From Salinarchaeum laminariae (GTDB lineage Archaea; Halobacteriota; Halobacteria; Halobacteriales; Salinarchaeaceae), in assembly GCF_023204835.1 (NCBI RefSeq), contig NZ_CP096270.1, forward strand, positions 2,356,001-2,420,000: a DNA stretch of 64,000 nt. The letters are read 5' to 3'. The stretch's first letter is position 1, and each line of letters starts with the position of its first letter. The notes beneath the pieces are model-generated. The model did no database searches. It was not told where the DNA came from and worked only from the letters and a program-made list of their open reading frames with translations. Below are positions 52,601 to 60,821 of this stretch, one piece after another. The position numbers were made by a program, and so were the translations under genes.

Positions 52601-54184
52601 CTAGTCCTGTACGAACGGCCCCGAGCAATCGTACTCTGAAAACCGTGTGCGCTGGATCTCCACGTCGGGTCCGAACGGCGTCTCCTCTTCGTGGAGGCCG
52701 TGGAGCTCCACACTCTCCATCTTCACGTCGTGGCTCCGATTCCACTTGCCACAGAGGTAGTTGGAGAAGTAGGACTGGTGGTTCTCGTTGCCCGCGGTGA
52801 ACATGTTCGCGAGATACTTGCGCCACCGGGCAGTCCCCGCCCGATCCGCCGCGTTCGGCGGCCGATCGAACGTCACGTTACCACCGGTGAACGCGTCGAC
52901 CGTCTCGCCGTTTGCCAACGTAGCTTCGGCGACGAACCACCGCGTATCCTTGAGCGGATTCGGTGCAAAGAGCTGCCAGGACTGGTCCGTATCCGTCTTG
53001 TCGAGCAACGTCTGTCCCTGCTCGGGTGGCTCGGCCGTATACCCCAGTGCATGCGCGTTGGACATGATGATCAACGCGATGAATACGGCCGGAATGATCA
53101 TCGAGAGGGTCGGGCGAACGCCCGGGATCTCTGCAGGGTAGGGGATCCGAGGGAGACGGTTCAGGGACGCGGTCGGGAGACGACTGGCAACGGACCCCCC
53201 TGCTCCAGACACCGAGCGACGAGCGGTGCCGAGCAGGTCAGGACCCCTCGCAGATCCATCCGCGGTGACGAATCGGCTCGCCACTGCCTCGAACCAGTCC
53301 CAGATAGGGGCCTGATAGAAGAGGAGGAGGCCAACGACGACGACCAGCGGGAAGATCGCTATCTGCATCGTCACGAGCATACCCAGATGCATTCCCATGA
53401 ACCCCGTCGCGACCACCGCCCGTGGCCAGCCAGTCAGGACGAACAGGAACGGCGATAACGCCATGAGGAACAGCCACCCCCACGTGAACAGCTTCAACAG
53501 TCCGGTGTACTCTGCGAGATACGGTCCGAGAAACACGCTGAACTGGTCCAGATGGAGGATGTAGGCGACGGCTTTCCCCTGGATCCAATCCTGGCCGTTA
53601 GTCTTGTGGACGAAGTTCGAGACGTACATGATCACGATCTGTGCGAGGACAGCGAACGTCGCCATCGTGGCGACACTGGATCGTTCGCGATCGATCCGGC
53701 GGGCGTCGATCGACCACCGCTCGCCAAGGGGCAGGAAGATGGCCCAGAAGACGAGGAGCCGGAACAGTATGTCCCCGCCGTTGAGCACCATCGGATTTCT
53801 GTTGTGCAGGGAAAACAGTAGGAGGAACGAGATGAGCGTCACCGTCCGCGTCCTGTACCCGACGACGAGCGCGACGCCAACGGCCGCGGCCACCACGAAG
53901 AGGAGTGCGACCAGCCACCACTCACCCAGCCACGCGTGGAGCGAGTGAACGTCGGTGTAATCCGAGTACAGTGCCTTCGTGGGAAGGACGCCGTCGTTGG
54001 TGTAGAAGGCGGTGAAGTCCCTCGTTCGGAGCAATAGATCCAGTACGATCAACGAGCCGAGCCCGATCCTGAACGCTGCGAGCGCCCGCAAATCGATCTC
54101 GACGCGTCGCTCGAAGCCGGCCGCGACCGCGTCCAGACCAGCGGTGATTCTCTGGCGCCAATCTGTGGGTTCCGTCGAAGCCAT
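52601..54184 (-). CDS. HTTM domain membrane protein (vitamin K-dependent carboxylase-like)
   Basis: 527 aa. HTTM domain: LAAFRIGLGSLIVLDLLLRTRDFTAFYTNDGVLP at the N-terminus is characteristic, followed by about eight membrane helices including WWLVALLFVVAAAVGVALVVGY, FRLLVFWAIFLPLGERW, VVATGFMGMHLGMLVTMQIAIF and VVVVGLLLFYQAP. A C-terminal soluble part of about 130 residues begins with a WQLFAPNPL motif, common to HTTM proteins that have a lumenal/extracellular tail. Prokaryotic members have no proven reaction. It lies downstream of the metallophosphoesterase-like gene. Confidence 0.82.
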   Translation of the reverse strand: MASTEPTDWRQRITAGLDAVAAGFERRVEIDLRALAAFRIGLGSLIVLDLLLRTRDFTAFYTNDGVLPTKALYSDYTDVHSLHAWLGEWWLVALLFVVAAAVGVALVVGYRTRTVTLISFLLLFSLHNRNPMVLNGGDILFRLLVFWAIFLPLGERWSIDARRIDRERSSVATMATFAVLAQIVIMYVSNFVHKTNGQDWIQGKAVAYILHLDQFSVFLGPYLAEYTGLLKLFTWGWLFLMALSPFLFVLTGWPRAVVATGFMGMHLGMLVTMQIAIFPLVVVVGLLLFYQAPIWDWFEAVASRFVTADGSARGPDLLGTARRSVSGAGGSVASRLPTASLNRLPRIPYPAEIPGVRPTLSMIIPAVFIALIIMSNAHALGYTAEPPEQGQTLLDKTDTDQSWQLFAPNPLKDTRWFVAEATLANGETVDAFTGGNVTFDRPPNAADRAGTARWRKYLANMFTAGNENHQSYFSNYLCGKWNRSHDVKMESVELHGLHEEETPFGPDVEIQRTRFSEYDCSGPFVQD

Positions 54185-54217
54185 CGAAGGGGACGTGTCC
54201 GGATCGTAGACGCGAAC

Positions 54218-54227
54218 CCATTATACC
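54218..54227 (-). promoter_or_regulatory. TATA box of the HTTM gene
   Basis: GGTATAATGG on the minus strand, overlapping the stop codon of the upstream gene and about 38 bases before the HTTM ATG. Confidence 0.45.
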
Positions 54228-54565
54228 TTTCCGTAAACTACAATTCCGGTTTTCGTCACGGCGGATCGTCGCACCGCGGCATCGATCACGTCGCTCTCAC
54301 CAGTCGTCTCACGGGTCCCTTTCAGCAGCACGAACGGAATATCGGCGTCGTCGAGCTGTTCGACCGTCCGTCGGACCCCCTCGGCGGGTTCTTCGCCCGG
54401 CGACAGCGAACGGAACAGATTGCCGGTGTTAACGACGGCGTCGACGTCGCGGTCGATCACTCGTTGGACGACGATCGGGATGCCGCCGAGGTCGATCGAG
54501 TCGTCCTCCGCGTCGCTGCTGGCGAAGGCCATCGAGTCGCTCACGTGGAGCAGTGTCTCGACCAT
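54221..54565 (-). CDS. Degenerate metallophosphoesterase (Mre11-like N-terminal domain), probably inactive
   Basis: 114 aa from ATG 54565 (121 aa from ATG 54586). The sequence follows calcineurin-like phosphoesterases step by step but with the metal ligands changed: LLHVSDSMAF (normally D-x-H), DRDVDAVVNTGNLFRSLSP (normally GDLF), LDDADIPFVLLKGTRETT (normally GNHE), and a closing GIVVYGKV (Mre11-type LYG strand). So three of the catalytic motifs are lost and the protein stops after the first half of the domain. It lies between the P1B ATPase and HTTM genes on the same strand. Regulatory or binding role is possible. Confidence 0.7.
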   Translation of the reverse strand: MVETLLHVSDSMAFASSDAEDDSIDLGGIPIVVQRVIDRDVDAVVNTGNLFRSLSPGEEPAEGVRRTVEQLDDADIPFVLLKGTRETTGESDVIDAAVRRSAVTKTGIVVYGKV

Positions 54566-54679
54566 GTGAACAGTTGGCTCCGTCATCGAGTAAAGACAGT
54601 CACACCGTACTTGCCAGTCGCTGGCGTGCGGGGATAGAGGAAGAGGGCGAAGAGAGGAGCCAAAAGAAGGTGAAAATTC

Positions 54680-57034
54680 TTAGCCGCGGAACCCGAGCAG
54701 CCGAAGGCCGTTCAGCGAGACGAGAACCGTCGATCCTTCGTGGCCCACGACAGCAAGAGGCAGTGGGATACCCTGGGTGAGGATCGCAACGACCATCACC
54801 GCGATGGCACCGAACGCGATCGCGAAGTTTGCGTAGAGGGTCCGCTGCGTCCTGCGGCCGAGTCCTAGCGCGTAGGGCAGCTTCGAGACGTCGTCGGACA
54901 TCAACACGACGTCGGCAGTCTCGAGCGCGACGTCGGTGCCAGCGCCGCCCATCGCGACCCCGAGGTCGGCCGTCGCGAGGGCAGGGGCGTCGTTGACGCC
55001 GTCGCCGACCATCGCCACGGTCTCGTGCTCGGCGACGAGATCGCTGACGCGTTCGACCTTCTGTTCGGGGAGGAGTTCTGCGCCGACGGTGTCGATCCCA
55101 AGCTCCGAGGCGACCCGATCGGCGACCTGCTGATTGTCGCCGGTGAGGAGGACGATCTCCTCGACGCCGAGATCGCGAAGTGACTGGATCATCTCCACAG
55201 CACCCTCCCGAATCTCGTCGCTGAACGCGAGCCAGCCGAGCACCGTTCGTTCCCCGTTTTCCTCGGCCGTGACGAGGACGCTGGTCTTCCCGTCTTGCTG
55301 GAGACCTTCGAGCGCATCGAGCCCCGTCGCTACCCCCTCCGGGTCCGGGCCCTCGAGGCTCTCGTAGTAGCGTGGGTTACCGATGTGGATCGTCCTGTCG
55401 TCGACAGTTGCGCTGACGCCTTTTCCGACGATCGCCTGGAACCCGGTCGCCGCCGGAACGTCGAGGTCGCGCTCTTCGGCGGCGTCGACGGTCGCTTCTG
55501 CGAGATGGTGTTCGGAACGAGCCTGGACGGCGGCGCAGGTCGCGAGGAGGCGATCCTCCGTGAGCGGGGAGCCAGAGAGCGTCGCATCCTGAACGACCTC
55601 GACGTCGGTCAGGCTGGTGTCGCCTTCGGTGAGCGTCCCGGTCTTGTCGAAGGCGACCGCGTCGACGGTGGCGACGCTTTCGACGTGCTCGCCGCCTTTG
55701 AAGAGGACGCCCTGTCGTGCGCCGGCCGTGATCGCCGAAAGCACCGCGGCTGGGGTCGAGATCACCACGGCGCACGGTGAGGCAGCGACCATGAACGTCA
55801 TCGCGCGATAGATCGTCGGGCCTTGCTCGGCACCGAGAGCGAGCGGGATCACCATCGCGGCAACTGTCATGCCAAGTACTGCCAGCACGTAGGGCTGTTC
55901 GAGTCGGTCGATGAGCCGCTGCGTCGGTGCACGCTCGCTGTGGGCCTCCTCGACCATGTGGATGAGCCGTGCAATGGCCGACTCGTGGGCCTGACGCGTG
56001 ACGCGAATTTCGAGGCTCCCGTTCTCTGTGATCGTCCCGCCGAACACCTCGTCTCCCGGCGCTTTCGGCACTGGTACGGATTCGCCGGTGAGCGACGATT
56101 GATCGACAGTGCTCTCACCGGAATCCACCACCCCGTCCAGTGGGATACGATCCCCCGGCCGAACGACGATCGTATCGCCGACGTCAACCTGGTCAATCGG
56201 GATCGTCACCTCCTCGCCGTCGCGGAGGACCTGCGCGGTCTCCGGACGCATCTGTAGTAGGGACCTGATTGCCCGTCGCGAGCGGCCGGTGGCGTAGTGC
56301 TGGAGGGTGTTCGACAGCGAGAACAGGAAGAGGAGCATGGCGCCCTCGAAGGGGGCGCCGATCGCCAGTGCCCCGAGCGCCGCAAGAATCATCAGCAGGT
56401 CGATGTCGACCGCCCGCTGACGCAGCACGTCGATGCTGCCGAGGAGCCCGTACCAACCGCCGAAAAGATAGGCGGCGCCGTAGCCGAGCCAGACGACTGC
56501 CGCTGGCCCACCGAACCAATGTCCGAGCAGCCCAGTCATCATCCCGATCAGCGTTATTCCCACGAATGTAGCCTCCCGCCGTAGCTTCGCGTCGTCACCA
56601 GTGGCTGCGTCGTCGGAATCGGTCCCCGACTGCGCGTCCGACTCCGTCGTCGAGCTATCGGTTCGATGCAGCCCCCGGCGGCGGACGAGCGTCTCGACGT
56701 CGGCGGCGGAGAGTATAGAGTCGTCGTAGGTCACGCGGACGATACCGCTTCGGAACGACGCGATCGCGTCGAAGATGCCGGGCTGCTTCTCGAGATGTCG
56801 CTCCAGTGCGAGTGACCCGGATTCGCTGCTCCTGGCGCCACTCGGGTCGAATTCGATCGTGCAGTGGGCGGGCGGTCCGCCGTCGAGATCAGCCAGCCGG
56901 TGTGCAGTCCGTTCGACTGACCCGTTGCCGTTCGGATCGAAGACGATTCGGCCGGCGTCGGTGTCGAGAACTTCGCGACCGATCCCGTCCTCCCCGGAGT
57001 CAGCAGACATGTCGCTGGGAGGGGAATCAGTCAT
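54680..57034 (-). CDS. P1B-4-type metal-translocating ATPase
   Basis: 784 aa. P-type ATPase: actuator TGESVPV, phosphorylation AFDKTGTLTEGD, hinge GDGVNDAPALATAD. The membrane metal site reads SPC (AASPCAVVIS) in TM6 and HEGST near the C-terminus, both diagnostic of the P1B-4 (CoaT/Co-Zn-Fe) group rather than the CPC copper pumps. The N-terminus holds a ferredoxin-like HMA-type fold without the usual CxxC (HCTIEFDP ... SGIVRVTYDDSILSAADVETLV), and an acidic linker. Expected to export Co2+, Zn2+ or Fe2+. The TATA box CTTTAAAG is about 32 bases upstream. Confidence 0.93.
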   Translation of the reverse strand: MTDSPPSDMSADSGEDGIGREVLDTDAGRIVFDPNGNGSVERTAHRLADLDGGPPAHCTIEFDPSGARSSESGSLALERHLEKQPGIFDAIASFRSGIVRVTYDDSILSAADVETLVRRRGLHRTDSSTTESDAQSGTDSDDAATGDDAKLRREATFVGITLIGMMTGLLGHWFGGPAAVVWLGYGAAYLFGGWYGLLGSIDVLRQRAVDIDLLMILAALGALAIGAPFEGAMLLFLFSLSNTLQHYATGRSRRAIRSLLQMRPETAQVLRDGEEVTIPIDQVDVGDTIVVRPGDRIPLDGVVDSGESTVDQSSLTGESVPVPKAPGDEVFGGTITENGSLEIRVTRQAHESAIARLIHMVEEAHSERAPTQRLIDRLEQPYVLAVLGMTVAAMVIPLALGAEQGPTIYRAMTFMVAASPCAVVISTPAAVLSAITAGARQGVLFKGGEHVESVATVDAVAFDKTGTLTEGDTSLTDVEVVQDATLSGSPLTEDRLLATCAAVQARSEHHLAEATVDAAEERDLDVPAATGFQAIVGKGVSATVDDRTIHIGNPRYYESLEGPDPEGVATGLDALEGLQQDGKTSVLVTAEENGERTVLGWLAFSDEIREGAVEMIQSLRDLGVEEIVLLTGDNQQVADRVASELGIDTVGAELLPEQKVERVSDLVAEHETVAMVGDGVNDAPALATADLGVAMGGAGTDVALETADVVLMSDDVSKLPYALGLGRRTQRTLYANFAIAFGAIAVMVVAILTQGIPLPLAVVGHEGSTVLVSLNGLRLLGFRG

Positions 57035-57062
57035 GGAACAACTGACCTTGTCACGAGATTCG

Positions 57063-57070
57063 CTTTAAAG
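57063..57070 (-). promoter_or_regulatory. TATA box of the P1B-4 ATPase gene
   Basis: Palindromic CTTTAAAG centred about 32 bases before the ATG at 57034. Confidence 0.45.
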
Positions 57071-57184
57071 TGCCGGCCCGAATCACGTGACGCCACGAAT
57101 GGATTGGTCCCCAGGACGTGGCATCCGAGACGACGTATCGACCACGACGCTGACGTTCAAGGGAACGGGCGAGGAATCGGGAGT

Positions 57185-57940
57185 ATGGACGTGGGCGTCA
57201 CCGTTGGCGATTCGATCGAGCGACTGAAAGCCGTTGGCGAACCGTTCGACTTTGCGGAGGTCGGTGTCGGCGAGGCACAGCCGTTACCCACCGATGCGGC
57301 CGCGCCGGAGCTACGCGAGGCGCTGGCCACCACGAACTGCGATCTCTGCGTTCACCTTCCGTTTCAACAGGTGGTCGCAACGCCCGTCGAACAGCTCAAC
57401 GACGCGATCGTCGACTACCTCGACGATCTCCTGGCGTGGGCCGGCTCACTCGACGCCGACAAAGCGGTCCTCCACGCGACCGCGCGGAACCCCTACGACA
57501 CCGATCTGAGACCCACGATCGGCGAGCAGCTCGGTCGCATCGTCGCGGTTGGTGCCAAGTACGACGTCGAGGTCGTCGTCGAGAACGTCGGGCACCAGAA
57601 ACAGGGCATTCAGCTGTCTGTGCTCGCAGATCTCGCGCGGGACGCCGACGCTCCGGTTTGTTTCGACGTCGGGCATGGATACATGGAAGGGGGTAACGAT
57701 GCAATCGACCGCTTCCTCTCACGGAATGCCGATCTCGTCTCACACCTTCACGTGCACGATGCACGGGGCCGCGGTGACACGCATATACCGATCGGTGCGG
57801 GGGAGATCGATTTCGACGTCGTCGAGGAGCATCTGGAGGGATTCGACGGAACCGTCGCCGTCGAGGTCTTCTCTGACGATCTCCCGTTGTTGCAGGACAG
57901 TGCCGAGCGCATAGCGGCAGTCCTGGGCTCGGACTTTTGA
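57185..57940 (+). CDS. Xylose isomerase-like TIM barrel (sugar phosphate isomerase/epimerase)
   Basis: 251 aa from ATG 57185. AP endonuclease 2-type barrel with metal ligands distributed as usual: DFAEVGVGEAQPLP, CVHLPFQQ, VLHATARNPYD, VEVVVENVGHQ (Glu), CFDVGHGYMEG (Asp/His), HLHVHDARGRGDTHIPIGAGEIDF and VAVEVFSDD. It is a probable sugar isomerase or endonuclease IV relative; no substrate can be given. The 27 codons upstream do not look coding. It is divergent from the ATPase gene and convergent with the SDR gene. Confidence 0.85.
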   Translation: MDVGVTVGDSIERLKAVGEPFDFAEVGVGEAQPLPTDAAAPELREALATTNCDLCVHLPFQQVVATPVEQLNDAIVDYLDDLLAWAGSLDADKAVLHATARNPYDTDLRPTIGEQLGRIVAVGAKYDVEVVVENVGHQKQGIQLSVLADLARDADAPVCFDVGHGYMEGGNDAIDRFLSRNADLVSHLHVHDARGRGDTHIPIGAGEIDFDVVEEHLEGFDGTVAVEVFSDDLPLLQDSAERIAAVLGSDF

Positions 57941-57972
57941 GGGCGAAACGCTCCCTGAGATGGAGCTGACGG

Positions 57973-58731
57973 CTACTGCGCGACGTAGCCGCCGTCGATC
58001 ACCAGCGTCTCGCCGGTCACGAAAGAGGCGTCCTCCGAGCAGAGCCACACGGCGGCGTCGCCGATCTCGTCCGGAGCGCCGAGCCTGCCGATCGGGGTTG
58101 CTGCCTTCACTTGTTCCATCTGCTCGGGATCGTCTTCCTGTGATCGTTGCACCATCGGCGTCTCGATCACGCCGGGGCTGATCGCGTTGACACGGACGCC
58201 CTCACCGCTGTACTCGAGTGCAGCGTTTTTCGTCAGTCCGATGACGCCGTGCTTGCTCGCGACGTACGGGCTCAGGTTCGGGAACCCAACGATGCCGGCG
58301 ATCGAAGACGTGTTGACGATCGAACCGCCTCCTGACTCGAGCATCGCCGGGAGTTCATAGCGCATGCACAGAAACACGCCCTTGAGATTCACGTCGATCA
58401 CCCGCTCCCAGTTGTCGAGTGGGTGTTCGCCTGCGGGTTCAGACTCGCCCTCGATCCCGGCGTTGTTGAACGCGTAGTCGAGTCCGCCGTAGGTCTCGAC
58501 CGCCGTGTCGACCATCGCCTCGACGTCGTTTGGATCACTCACGTCGGTGTCCGTGACCGTCGCCTCGCCGCCGGCCTCACGAACGAGATCTGCAGTCTCT
58601 GCTGCGCCGTCGGTGTCGACGTCAGCGACGACGACGTTCGCACCCTCTTCAGCGAAGCGCAACGCTGCTTCCCGACCGATACCTGATCCACCGCCCGTTA
58701 CGATCGTCGTCGAACCGCTGATTCCATTCAT
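57973..58731 (-). CDS. Short-chain dehydrogenase/reductase
   Basis: 252 aa from ATG 58731. Classical SDR: cofactor site VTGGGSGIGREAALRFA, VVADVDTDG (Asp favouring NAD), NNAG in YAFNNAGIEG, the catalytic tetrad with Ser in VNTSSIAGIVG and YxxxK in YVASK, and the C-terminal GETLVIDGGYVAQ. Likely a 3-oxoacyl/alcohol-type reductase; the substrate is unknown. A good TATA box (CGTTATACCC, about 48 bases upstream) implies a short leader. Confidence 0.93.
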   Translation of the reverse strand: MNGISGSTTIVTGGGSGIGREAALRFAEEGANVVVADVDTDGAAETADLVREAGGEATVTDTDVSDPNDVEAMVDTAVETYGGLDYAFNNAGIEGESEPAGEHPLDNWERVIDVNLKGVFLCMRYELPAMLESGGGSIVNTSSIAGIVGFPNLSPYVASKHGVIGLTKNAALEYSGEGVRVNAISPGVIETPMVQRSQEDDPEQMEQVKAATPIGRLGAPDEIGDAAVWLCSEDASFVTGETLVIDGGYVAQ

Positions 58732-58774
58732 TGGAGATTCTCCGGCGCTATCGCGGGAGCGCCAACCCGTGTGA

Positions 58775-58784
58775 GGGTATAACG
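58775..58784 (-). promoter_or_regulatory. TATA box of the SDR gene
   Basis: CGTTATACCC on the minus strand, 44-53 bases before the SDR ATG. Confidence 0.45.
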
Positions 58785-58877
58785 TGGCCCAGTGCGATAA
58801 AACGGGATCACCATTCTCGACAGGTGGGAGGGACAATGGCGCGATCGGCCCCGGTTACTGGCCGGATAGCGGTCACC

Positions 58878-59744
58878 TCACAGATCTGCACGTTCGAACC
58901 GAACGTAGCCGACGACGAGTGGGACGACGAGCCAGAACGCGAGCATCACGAGACCGAGTTCCGGGGTTTGATAGAACGGTTCCGGTCCGCTCCCGACGTC
59001 TCCTGCCGTGCCACCACCGGTATTCTCACCGAGGGAGTCCGCAATATCCGGCAACAGTGCCAGCAGTCCCGAAGAGTACGCGGTCGACGGGGAGACTTGC
59101 GTGACGATGTACACCCACGGCGGAAACTCCGAGGGAATCGAGAACCCCTCGACGACGTAGACGATCGCGAGCGGGACCACGTCCCAGATTAGCTCAAAGA
59201 GGAGGAAAAAGCCGATTGCGTACGTGGTCGCTCTGGTCGTCGACCCGGTCGTGGCAGAGATACTCACCATGATCACCGCGTAGACGGCCGTGAACAGCAG
59301 GGTGAGGCCGACGAACGCGACCAGCGCGTACAGGTCGATCGACCCGATCAGTACAGCGCCGACGAGCAGTCCAACGACGATGCCGATCGACAGCCCCGTC
59401 ATCAGCACGGCACCTCGCCCGAGAACCTTCCCGACGAAAACTTGCTTCCGGGTAGTCGGTAGGGAGAGCAGGAGTTTGATACTCCCGAGTTCGCGTTCAC
59501 CGGCGATGGATTTGTAGCCGACGACGATCGCAACGAGCGGAACGAACAGTGCGGTAAATGCGAGCAAGAAGAACACGAGTCCGCCGAAGGTCGCCTCGGC
59601 CTCACCACCGAACAGTTCGGGAGCTTCCGTGTATCCATAGGCCGTGATCACGGAGAAGACGAGGAAAGTCAGGACGAGCGCCCAGAGTGCCCGTGACTGA
59701 ATTGCGTCCCGGAAATCCTTCCGGGCTACTGTGAGGGAGCTCAC
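58878..59744 (-). CDS. ABC transporter permease (NosY/ABC-2 type)
   Basis: 288 aa, GTG start overlapping the ATPase stop by 4 bases. Six transmembrane helices: WALVLTFLVFSVITAYGY, GLVFFLLAFTALFVPLVAIVVGY, AVLMTGLSIGIVVGLLVGAVLIG, ALVAFVGLTLLFTAVYAVIMV, TYAIGFFLLFELIWDVVPLAIVYVV and LGLVMLAFWLVVPLVVGYV. The motif SIAGERELGSIKLLLSLP is the cytosolic coupling region typical of ABC-2 permeases of the NosY group. With the ATPase it forms an exporter; no copper-oxidase maturation genes are adjacent. Confidence 0.9.
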   Translation of the reverse strand: MSSLTVARKDFRDAIQSRALWALVLTFLVFSVITAYGYTEAPELFGGEAEATFGGLVFFLLAFTALFVPLVAIVVGYKSIAGERELGSIKLLLSLPTTRKQVFVGKVLGRGAVLMTGLSIGIVVGLLVGAVLIGSIDLYALVAFVGLTLLFTAVYAVIMVSISATTGSTTRATTYAIGFFLLFELIWDVVPLAIVYVVEGFSIPSEFPPWVYIVTQVSPSTAYSSGLLALLPDIADSLGENTGGGTAGDVGSGPEPFYQTPELGLVMLAFWLVVPLVVGYVRFERADL

Positions 59745-60661
59745 ATCCGATCTCCCTGGTTGCCGGTGGTATAACGCGCGAACAGGTCCTCAAGTGAGGC
59801 CTCGATGACCTCGAAATCCTCGATGGGACCGACCGCATCGTCGATCGATTCGAGCACTCGAAACTTGGATCGACCAGTCACGGAGAGCCGAACGCGCCCG
59901 TCTTCGATCGCTGCACCCGATACCCCCTCGATGCTCTGTACGCGTTCGACGGTGGTCTGATCGACGTGCCCGACGCTGACCACGAGTATTTCGCCGGTTT
60001 CGGTTGCGTCGCGGAGTCCGTCGATCGAGTTTTCGGCGACGAGATGGCCCTCGTTGATGATCCCGACCCGGTCACAGACCGCTTCGACTTGCTCCATAAT
60101 GTGACTCGAGAAGAACACAGTCGTCCCCCGGTCGTTCTCGGCCTGGATGATCTCGCGCATCTCGCGAGCGCCGTTGGGATCTAGCCCAGTGGACGGTTCA
60201 TCGAGAATGAGCAGGTCGGGGTCGCCGACCAGTGCCATCGCGAGGACGAGTCGCTGGCGCATCCCTTTCGAGTAGCCACCAGCCCTTCGGTCGGCAGCCC
60301 CGGCGACGCCCGTTCTGTCGAGGAGTGCGACCGGATCGTCGTCGACGCCCTTCATCTCACAGGCGAAGCGAACGTGCTGGCGCCCTGTGAGGCGATCATA
60401 GACGTGGTACGCATCGGGGAGGACGCCAGTCCGTTGCCGCACGGTCCGTCCCTCCGTCTGGGCATCGTGGCCCATGACCGAAACTGCTCCCGAACTCGGT
60501 CTGACGAAGTCGAGAAGGATGTCGATCGTCGTCGACTTGCCTGCACCGTTGGGTCCGAGAAATCCGAATATCTCTCCGTCTTCGATAGTGAGATCGAGAT
60601 CGTCGACGGCGAGGACGTCGCCGAACCGTTTGCTAAGGTTCGAACACTCGATGGCTGCCAT
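59741..60661 (-). CDS. ABC transporter ATP-binding protein (NosF-like)
   Basis: 306 aa from ATG 60661. Walker A GPNGAGKSTTID, signature GYSKGMRQRLVLAMAL, Walker B LLILDEPSTGLD, and the switch His in FFSSHIMEQVEAVCD. The C-terminal extension (about 210-306) contains repeated small beta units as in ABC-2 exporter ATPases. It drives the permease encoded immediately downstream. ATG 60682 (seven residues longer) is an alternative start. Confidence 0.93.
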   Translation of the reverse strand: MAAIECSNLSKRFGDVLAVDDLDLTIEDGEIFGFLGPNGAGKSTTIDILLDFVRPSSGAVSVMGHDAQTEGRTVRQRTGVLPDAYHVYDRLTGRQHVRFACEMKGVDDDPVALLDRTGVAGAADRRAGGYSKGMRQRLVLAMALVGDPDLLILDEPSTGLDPNGAREMREIIQAENDRGTTVFFSSHIMEQVEAVCDRVGIINEGHLVAENSIDGLRDATETGEILVVSVGHVDQTTVERVQSIEGVSGAAIEDGRVRLSVTGRSKFRVLESIDDAVGPIEDFEVIEASLEDLFARYTTGNQGDRM

Positions 60662-60821
60662 GCTCGAAATCCGCGTAGCCATGAAAAAAGGTATGAAGCC
60701 GTTACTGACGGGTGTGTAGATGCCCAGTTCGTGAGCTGCGGGTTTGGCAACCGGGATCGGGGTCGCTGCAAGACTGATCCGGCGTGGTAGAGCGTCCTCT
60801 ACGCCAGTGGCTCTGGGGTAA

